A stretch of 64,000 nucleotides of DNA from Uranotaenia lowii. Lineage: Eukaryota; Arthropoda; Insecta; Diptera; Culicidae. Each line of letters starts with the position of its first letter. Position 1 is the stretch's first letter. Made by a program: the position numbers and the translations under genes. The DNA lies in assembly GCF_029784155.1 (NCBI RefSeq), contig NC_073693.1, positions 221,167,770 through 221,231,769 of the forward strand. Direction: 5' to 3'. The notes under the pieces were generated by a model. That model was not told the origin of the DNA. It made no database searches and saw only the letters and a list, made by a program, of their open reading frames with translations. Below, piece after piece: positions 57,672 to 64,000 of the stretch.

Positions 57672-57880
57672 GTCCCGCTGATCCGCTGATCCGCAGACCC
57701 GTTGACCCATGAACCATTGACCCCCAGAAACGTTGTCCCGCAGAGATGTTGTCCTGCTGAGTTATTGTCCCGCAGAATCGTTGTCCCGCAGAGTTTCTGG
57801 TCGTAGAACCGTTGTCCCGCAGAACCGTAGACCTACAGATCCGTGATCCCATAGAGAAGTTTTCCCGCAGAGCCGTTGCT
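57672..57880. repeat. Minisatellite inside the TRIM-like element
   Basis: About a dozen degenerate units of 14-18 bp with the core GTTGTCCCGCAGA. It makes up a third of the element's interior and is GC-richer than its surroundings. A small minus-strand open frame across it is repeat-driven. Confidence 0.75.
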
Positions 57881-58123
57881 TTCAATTCAGATGGCCAGCA
57901 AACAGTTGTTCGATGAACCTACCTTTCCGTACTGTTATGACCATCCAGCTGTTGAACACCTGAAGCACCCGCTGACCCGTCGCACCATCTGTGAAAATAT
58001 TACATGTTGACCGCGTAATCCAGGAGATTTGAAGAACACAAAGTGCCGTGTCGTTATAATAGAGCAAAATAAAAACAAAGCTAGGGCCGCCATCTGTAAA
58101 ACATTCGTTTTAGGTGGCCAGTA

Positions 58124-58373
58124 TGTTGAATCTCAACACTATTGGTCACTCTAGTAGCGAGTGCCTCGCAAGATTGCATACAATCTTGCAAAGCGTTTGT
58201 CTAGATGTGACATGTCGAGGGTTACTAGATGGCGATTTGAATTTAAATTTCTAATGCTATTTACGCGGGAAAAAATGTAATGTTTTATGATTGTGAAATA
58301 AAAATCTCTCTTTAGTGTTAACCGTCAAAGAAAGAAGTTGGTTTTTTCCCTTCCGAAATGGGCTGACGCAACA
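58124..58373. repeat. Right LTR of TRIM-like element
   Basis: Same 250 bp as the left LTR. The bases just before it (TTTTAGGTGGCCAGTA) are only weakly purine-rich, so the polypurine tract is unclear. Confidence 0.9.
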
Positions 58374-60257
58374 CTTTGTAAAAACCCGAGTTTTGTCTGC
58401 ATAACCGAAACACTCTGTACAATGTCGCTTTGAAGCTAGAACGTGCAAAAATGAAGCAAAAATCAGCTTTTAAAAGGTCTAGCTGGTAAATATTGAGTGT
58501 TCAACTGATTGTCATGAATTTAATTCAACCGGTTTACCATATGCAATTCTTGTGTAGAACAATTAATTAACATCAATAAATGATTATTAAATCACTTTAC
58601 TAAAATGCCAATAAATGATTTGTTGTTTTGTATAAAAATTTGTGTTTTGATCACTTTAGTGTAATGAGGAGCTTAAAGTACACTACCTGGAACATTTTCA
58701 TGGAAGACTTTAAAATAATTTTAAAGTTTTGCAAATTTCAGTGGGGAAATTCCACTTTTTTTTCGAACTTTGATGGTCTATTTTATAGAAAAGTTATTCG
58801 AAAATGCAACTTCTTTTGTAACGATCTTGAAGAGCAAGAATCCTTCCACAATAACATGTTATCAAAGTGGAAAATTTTCAGCAGATCCTACGAATTAACA
58901 ACGAAAAAGAGAAATTTTCTAGTAAATTAACAGATTTGTCGTGATTTTGACGTCTCAGCCTGTACCAATACTAAAGCAGGGCTACCTTGCGCACTACCTT
59001 CTTTAAATATTTCTTGTTCTTTATCCTATCCTATCTTATCCTATCAATATTTGAATGAATTTTACATTTAAAATGTATACTTTTGAAATAAACCTAAAGA
59101 GCCTATAGTAAACAGTTTACTATAGTCTCTTTAATAAAACCGTTTTTAACTTAAGTAAAATTTTTTATCGAATGATTGAGACTATTGAGAGTCAAAATCC
59201 AACTGAATGGTTGGTTATTCTCTATTTCTCGCGTAAGCTTTCATTACGTCGAATGAGGAAACATACGACATTTTCCAATATAAATCGTTCATTACAAAAA
59301 CGTTCGTCGTTTGGAGGGGTAATTTGTATCATACGTCTGTTTTCTTTCGTCCTTTGATTCGTTCAATTTGCACTTATGCCCGTACGATTCTGAGACAAAT
59401 ACCGCTAAATTTTATATTTGCTTGGCATAATAAATCTTTAAAAATGTTGATCATCATTAAACGATTTTTTGTTTGTTACTCTGATGTCTGGAGTATACCG
59501 TAATTTTTTTTTTAAGTGTACACGGATTTTGTCACGGGCGTAACGCCGTTACCGAAAGAAATGCATGCCTGCCGTCAAAACTTAACGAAAAGTACAGTGG
59601 TGTTATAGAGTAGCATTCTCTGGCCAAAACATTAAAACGAAGAAGAAGAAGAAGAAAACTTAACGAAAGCGGTGGTTTGCCATTTTTCTGTTGAAGACCT
59701 AAAATTGATGTGCTGGTGATTTGTGAGCTACAAATAAGCTTGGACTGTCGTTTAAAAGTGCCCGGATTTTCACGAATTAGTTGCAAACATATAGCTCAAG
59801 TTGCCTAGATTGCGGCGATACTAAAAGGTATGTAAAAGTTGTGTTTTATAGTCGACAATCGGCAATTTTCCTACGGCCTGCCAATTCGTCAAATTCGGCA
59901 TTTGCCACCATTGCCGCGATGTAATCACGTTGCGGTTTATGCTGGCAGTGTTGGCAGTTCACAATGACAGTTTCATTTTAAGCTGAATGTATACATGGGT
60001 ATAGGGTAGCGCCACTTGTAAATTATTATTTATTTAACAACGATGGTTCTAAAGCTGAACAATTTTGATAAATTGAAAATACAAACCAATAATCTATATC
60101 TGCCTACATACCTACATATAGACCATACAAGACTGAGCCATATGCGCAATTGTTCGATAGAAGTTCTCCGCCTATATGTCAATTCTGCGGAATTAAGCTC
60201 GTAAAAAAACCAACAAGAGTCCGTGGTCTATTCCTGTCACTGCAAAAAATCTACATA
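58374..60257. other. Spacer with microsatellites and a palindrome
   Basis: (ATCCT)n lies near 59026-59044, GAAGAAGAAGAAGAA near 59639, and a perfect 21-bp palindrome TATAGTAAACAGTTTACTATA at 59104-59124, extended by AAAGAG/CTCTTT. No gene is recognised; the frame 59172-59357 has no known product. Confidence 0.45.
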
Positions 60258-61193
60258 AGGTACACCGGGGTAAGTGTGGACGCGGGGTAAGTGTGGACGA
60301 TGGCTATAAAATCAATACTGTGCACTATTTTTTCAAACTTTTGATGCAGAATGTTCAATTTACTTGTAATCTATCCAATAACTGTGAAAAAGATACGATT
60401 CAGACAATAACGGATGTTTACAGCGACTTTTTCGGAATTTTCTATTTTCAACTACGATGTCGAGTTGATGTGCATCTTTTTCAATTGCAAATTTCTCCTA
60501 AACTAGCTGGCTCTTGTTGAAAAACTCTACATTGAAACAATCCTTACATTCCAAACAACCAGTTAGGAAAAGAAACGGCGGTTAAAAATTAACAAAAAAG
60601 AGTTTATTTACAAAAAACTAAAATTTTGTCTCCAACCCCTACCTGGGGTAAGTGTGGACGGCTTTAAAAAGACTTGATGTTTACACATTTTTTCAATTTT
60701 CTGTCCTTCATCCTTTATGAGTTGTATTATTTAGCTATATTTAGCATTCGGATCATGAAAATTTGAGTAAAGTACTTATTTGTTCTGTGTTTTTGATAAA
60801 ATCGGATTTCGTGTGTTGTAACATAAATTACACACTATAATTATAGTATCATGAACTTTTTTCAATATTTTGGACGGTTCGAGCACTAAAGTAACGTATT
60901 CAACCAAGGAAACACAAATTTTTTGAAAATTTCCTGAGAAATCAAAGGGAAAATCTACCGTCCACACTTACCCCATAAAGCGGGGTAAGTGAAGACACCA
61001 TCCGTCCATAACGATTTACGTGATAACTTTTTTCGCTTTGCTTCTATCGAGCTCATCTCTTCAGCGTTTGTAAACAACATGTTCTGCATCACATTGAACG
61101 TCAATTTATCAAAATCGCTCCACTACTGATTTTTTAATGGTTTTTTAAAGTTGAACTATACAAAAACCCGTCCACACTTACCCCGGTGTACCT
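60258..61193. mobile_element. 936-bp non-autonomous element, AGGTACACCGGGGTAAG ends
   Basis: AGGTACACCGGGGTAAGTG and its inverse CTTACCCCGGTGTACCT end the element, with TA on both sides (60256-60257 and 61194-61195). GGGGTAAGTGTGGACG appears as a doublet at the left end, again at 60645-60660, inverted at 60959-60974, partly at 60981, and inverted at the right end. No transposase is present. The spacing closely follows that of 8069-8982. Confidence 0.85.
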
Positions 61194-61195
61194 TA

Positions 61196-62288
61196 TTAGA
61201 GATATTTGTTAGCCTTATAGATTTTTGCAATTCAGCTACATATATGAATATAACTTTTATATGCGTCACATAAAAGATAAAAAATCCCACACATAAATAT
61301 TATAATCCTTCATTATACTAAAACATTTGTCTACTTTAAGGCGTTTACATACTTGAATGGCGTTTTTTGTGTTCGAGTTAGTTTTTTGGATGAAAATAGA
61401 CATTTTTTGGCCTTCGAAACATTTCTGTAATATTTATTTTTACTTTTCGGCATCATCATTGATATCAGCACCAACGTGTGGAAAGGGTATAAAAGACAAA
61501 GTAAACAAAATCCGTTTTCAGTGGATTCAAATAACCCAATATGAGCTCTACTTAACACAAAAACCTTTAGCTTTTCAGTTTTCGTAAGATTTATAATGCA
61601 GTTTGAGCAAAGGATTTAAAAAATTTAGAGCCATAAAATGAAATTATCCTCACACAGATTGTTTTATACACCCTTTACCCCACAACAAAGCAAACGGTCT
61701 AGATGCAAAACATTAAAAGGGGAAGAATGCGGAAAGCTATTCACTCACTCCTGTAGCGAGAACCATAAACCACAGACAAACAGACAGGACACTCCGAAGA
61801 AAATCCGATCATTTTTTCGCAAAGTGATTTTACTGCCATCTATCGCCGACATTGCCTACCAACATCACGTTTGTAAAATAAATCAAAGTAGGAAGCCATG
61901 ATACCCTGGCATTTTATAACTCAAGTGTAAACAAACAATCCATATTTTTGTTGATGTTATAATTTAGTAGGAAATTTCTCGGTTTTCAAATAGTGATTGA
62001 TATTATTAACGTAATAAAAATAGCTTCACCACCCCAGAGAACACAGGTAACGGTAGTGAAGAACGAAGTATTGATTATTCTTTTTTAAGTGCCGGAAATG
62101 AGTTATGTACATTCAAATTGATTCGAGCAGAGGGAAAGATGCCCAATCAGCTGCAACATAACAAAGGACAATCGAATAATCCTCCAGTAACGGAAGTCAA
62201 TATTTGGAACCGTTGAGAACTTCTTGAATGAATTAGTAGTGAATTCCTTTATGCATGAATATTGTGTTAAAAATATATTTTTTTTTTT
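61196..62288. other. Spacer without recognised genes
   Basis: AT-rich. The plus-strand frame 61638-61901 (87 residues, Lys/Ser-rich) has no recognised domain and no splice context I trust. Nothing else is supported. Confidence 0.4.
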
Positions 62289-62376
62289 GTAGAGAAATGA
62301 ATCCAACTTAGATGAAATTTCAGGGACTAGATATGGGAAAATTGATGTTGAAAAACATGCGAAAAAAATTCGCCTT

Positions 62377-62450
62377 GTCTCCCGGTGAGACTTGAACCCA
62401 CATCTTGCGCCTCTCCGGGGCCCATGTATTAACATTCTACTACAGGAGAC
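62377..62450 (-). other. tRNA-like 74-nt unit, copy 1
   Basis: GTCTCCT pairs with GGGAGAC as an acceptor-like stem. GTGGG-TTCAAGT-CTCAC is a good T-arm containing the B box GTTCAAGTC. TAGTAGAATG is close to an A box. The anticodon arm is imperfect and lacks U33, so this is a tRNA-derived sequence (SINE head or pseudogene), not a convincing working tRNA. Confidence 0.6.
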
Positions 62451-62754
62451 CAACCTGGCGTATGAATATTATACTGGTTGAGTGTCGATGTCTATCGGAA
62501 TGAAGGGAATAGTTCTCCCATGTGATCATAATCATTTTTCTTGGTCTATATCTATTCCCATCTTTTCATCTTACGGTAGTTGGACTCAAATTTGGATATT
62601 TTAGGCACGGCAAGGTTTGCATTGCCTTCTCATATACTGCACGGGTTGTCAGTTATGATGAGAAATGATGCGTTTGCCGTATTTGGATATCCAACCAAAT
62701 TCGGTGTTTGGCACCATCGACACTCAACCAGTATAATATTCATACACCAGGTTG

Positions 62755-62828
62755 GTCTCCTGTAGTAGAATGTTAATACATGGGCCCCGGAGAGGCGCAA
62801 GATGTGGGTTCAAGTCTCACCGGGAGAC
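62755..62828 (+). other. tRNA-like 74-nt unit, copy 2
   Basis: Same 74 bases as copies 1 and 3 by eye, in opposite orientation to copy 1. Confidence 0.6.
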
Positions 62829-63256
62829 AAGGCGAATTTTTTTCGCATGTTTTTCAACATCAATTTTCCCATATCTAGTCCCTGAAATTTCATCTAAGTT
62901 GGATTCATTTCTCTACAAAAAAAGTTTCGCTGACTGAATGTTTGAGTCAAGACCCATCTTTGGGTCACAGTTTAAAAATAGAAAATAAGGCGGTGCCAAA
63001 CACCGAATTTGGTTGGATATCCAAATACGGCAAACGCATCATTTCTCATCATAACTGACAACCCGTGCAGTATATGAGAAGGCAATGCAAACCTTGCCGT
63101 GCCTAAAATATCCAAATTTGAGTCCAACTACCGTAAGATGAAAAGATGGGAATAGATATAGACCAAGAAAAATGATTATGATCACATGGGAGAACTATTC
63201 CCTTCATTCCGATAGACATCGACACTCAACCAGTATAATATTCATACGCCAGGTTG

Positions 63257-63330
63257 GTCTCCTGTAGTAGAATGTTAATACATGGGCCCCGGAGAGGCGC
63301 AAGATGTGGGTTCAAGTCTCACCGGGAGAC
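63257..63330 (+). other. tRNA-like 74-nt unit, copy 3
   Basis: Same 74 bases as copies 1 and 2 by eye. The flanking S sequence is cut off shortly after, near 63380. Confidence 0.6.
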
Positions 63331-63397
63331 AAGGCGAATTTTTTTTTCGCATGTTTTTCAACATCAATTTTCCCATATCTACACACTATTAATTTTT

Positions 63398-63606
63398 TGG
63401 TGTAAATTTATGTCATATTGGATGCACAAAAATGAAGCATCATAAATGACATAAAATTACACCAGAGAAAACAGAAACGCTTAAGGACATAAATTCTCCA
63501 ACGTAAATCTCTGACATGTTTGACATAATTTTGAATCATAAGTGATGTAAATTTATGTCAAAAAGGACGCACAAAAGTGAAGCGTCTAATTTGACATAAA
63601 ATTAGA
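63398..63606. repeat. Two tandem imperfect palindromes
   Basis: GTAAATTTATGTCA...TGACATAAAATTA occurs at about 63402-63460 and again at about 63546-63604, each with a GCACAAAA.TGAAGC centre. The period is about 145 bp. This is probably the end of another element that continues to or past the window edge. The DNA after it is AT-rich and shows nothing. Confidence 0.6.
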
Positions 63607-64000
63607 TCGTTTCAGTAATCACATTGTGTCGTACAAATTTTAGGTGATAAGAGCTTCGGAGACAATAATTTTGAGAGAATCAAATTTTTATGGGCATAAA
63701 TGTGACAAAATATTCATAGTTTGAAAAATGAAATACTGGTAACTGAATGTTTTACAAGTATATTTTCAAACTTTGAATGTTGACTTACATTTATTCCCAT
63801 AAAAAAATCATATCTCTTAAAATGTATTCCTCCGATAGCTCATATAACCAAAAATCAGTACGATACAATGTAATTTCTGGACGATCTTATTTGTTGTACA
63901 TAAATCGGATCACGAAAAGGTTATATAAATTACATTGTCTTTGACAAAATATTATAGTCATGAATTTTCAAGACTTAAATTTTGGAATTTTTCACGAATT

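Larger units (their letters stand above)
57242..58373. mobile_element. TRIM-like LTR element (1132 bp, no coding region)
   Basis: Two LTRs of 250 bp (57242-57491 and 58124-58373), identical as far as I can read, start TGTTGAATC and end GACGCAACA. CTTTG flanks both sides (57237-57241 and 58374-58378), a 5-bp target duplication. Three bases after the left LTR, TGGTGCCGTGACC is a candidate primer binding site. The 632-bp interior has no retroviral-type ORF and is partly a minisatellite. Terminal repeats this close with no genes fit a terminal-repeat retrotransposon in miniature, which depends on an autonomous partner (BEL/Pao- or Gypsy-like). Confidence 0.9.
62289..63380. repeat. Palindromic cluster of tRNA-like/MITE repeats
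   Basis: The order is: unit S reversed (62289-62455), unit T (62461-62746) with ends TATGAATATTATACTGG and its inverse, unit S forward (62750-62925), a ~70-bp spacer, T reversed and lacking one end (62995-63246), then S forward, truncated (63250-63380). S contains the 74-nt tRNA-like sequence. The same 50-60-residue open frame appears in all three S copies only because they are copies. The first three parts form a foldback element with ~200-bp arms; the fourth and fifth are a partial second copy with its loop inverted. Confidence 0.85.

Noticed and set aside
57242..58373. CRISPR-like repeat-spacer array
   Set aside because: The two long direct repeats are LTRs with a target duplication, and the short inner repeats are a degenerate minisatellite. 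The genome is eukaryotic.
61638..61901. 87-codon Lys/Ser-rich frame
   Set aside because: No family resemblance, no splice context, and no support beyond length.
62755..62828. Functional tRNA gene
   Set aside because: The anticodon loop lacks U33, the anticodon stem has a mismatch, and the D-arm is poor. Only the T-arm, acceptor-like stem and B box are convincing.
62103..63445. Three near-identical 60-116-codon frames starting MVSCSRMLIHG
   Set aside because: They are copies of one tRNA-like/MITE repeat in three places. Identity comes from the repeat, and the tRNA-like fold explains the sequence better.

Overview
The window looks like a piece of a dipteran genome, most likely a culicine mosquito. 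It holds short fly-style genes with small introns (a 76-residue ribosomal protein eL29, a TRAIP/nopo E3 ligase, an O-GlcNAc transferase), set in AT-rich DNA packed with transposable elements of kinds common in mosquitoes: ITmD37-type mariner, RTE-like and I-like non-LTR elements, TA-target MITEs and hAT-like MITEs. A retained selenocysteine elongation factor fits mosquitoes, which use selenocysteine. The species assignment is inference from gene and repeat content; no marker gene settles it.

Left half (1-29995): I found no confident host gene. It is probably a very large intron or upstream region of the OGT gene, since the first OGT exon seen is internal. It holds a broken mariner transposase (1-1093), two inverted copies of a long-TIR element (1461-5076), a heptanucleotide minisatellite (5308-5570), a ~0.9 kb TA-target element (8069-8982), a frameshifted RTE-like retrotransposon (10139-13520), two large CAGGG-ended DNA elements with apparent 6-bp target duplications (15781-18179 and 20783-24769), a pogo-like MITE and a mariner MITE that still ends in a transposase tail (24998-25333).

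Gene block (29996-56137): OGT (3' part, +), syntaxin 6 (+, with a candidate U12-type AT-AC-class intron), eEFSec (-), RpL29 (+), TRAIP/nopo (-), mRpS17 (+) and Fcp1 (-). Syx6/eEFSec, RpL29/TRAIP and mRpS17/Fcp1 are convergent pairs. TRAIP and mRpS17 are head to head, but a 7.1 kb nested transposon block now separates them: a 6.2 kb I-like retrotransposon with two intact ORFs sits inside a ~0.48 kb hAT-like MITE, and a related MITE lies next to it.

Right end (56138-64000): no recognised host gene. It has a 1.13 kb LTR element with identical 250-bp LTRs and no coding capacity (TRIM-like), a second ~0.94 kb TA element built like the one at 8069, and a palindromic cluster with three identical 74-nt tRNA-like units carrying a pol III-type B box.

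The genes do not form one pathway. They are housekeeping functions: nucleocytoplasmic O-GlcNAcylation, endosome-Golgi membrane fusion, selenocysteine decoding, cytosolic and mitochondrial ribosomes, replication-stress ubiquitin ligation and RNA polymerase II CTD dephosphorylation. The most notable observations are the candidate U12 intron, the shared design of the two ~0.9 kb elements, the CAGGG elements with 6-bp duplications and same-direction subterminal repeats, the TRIM-like element, and the nested insertion in the TRAIP/mRpS17 promoter region.
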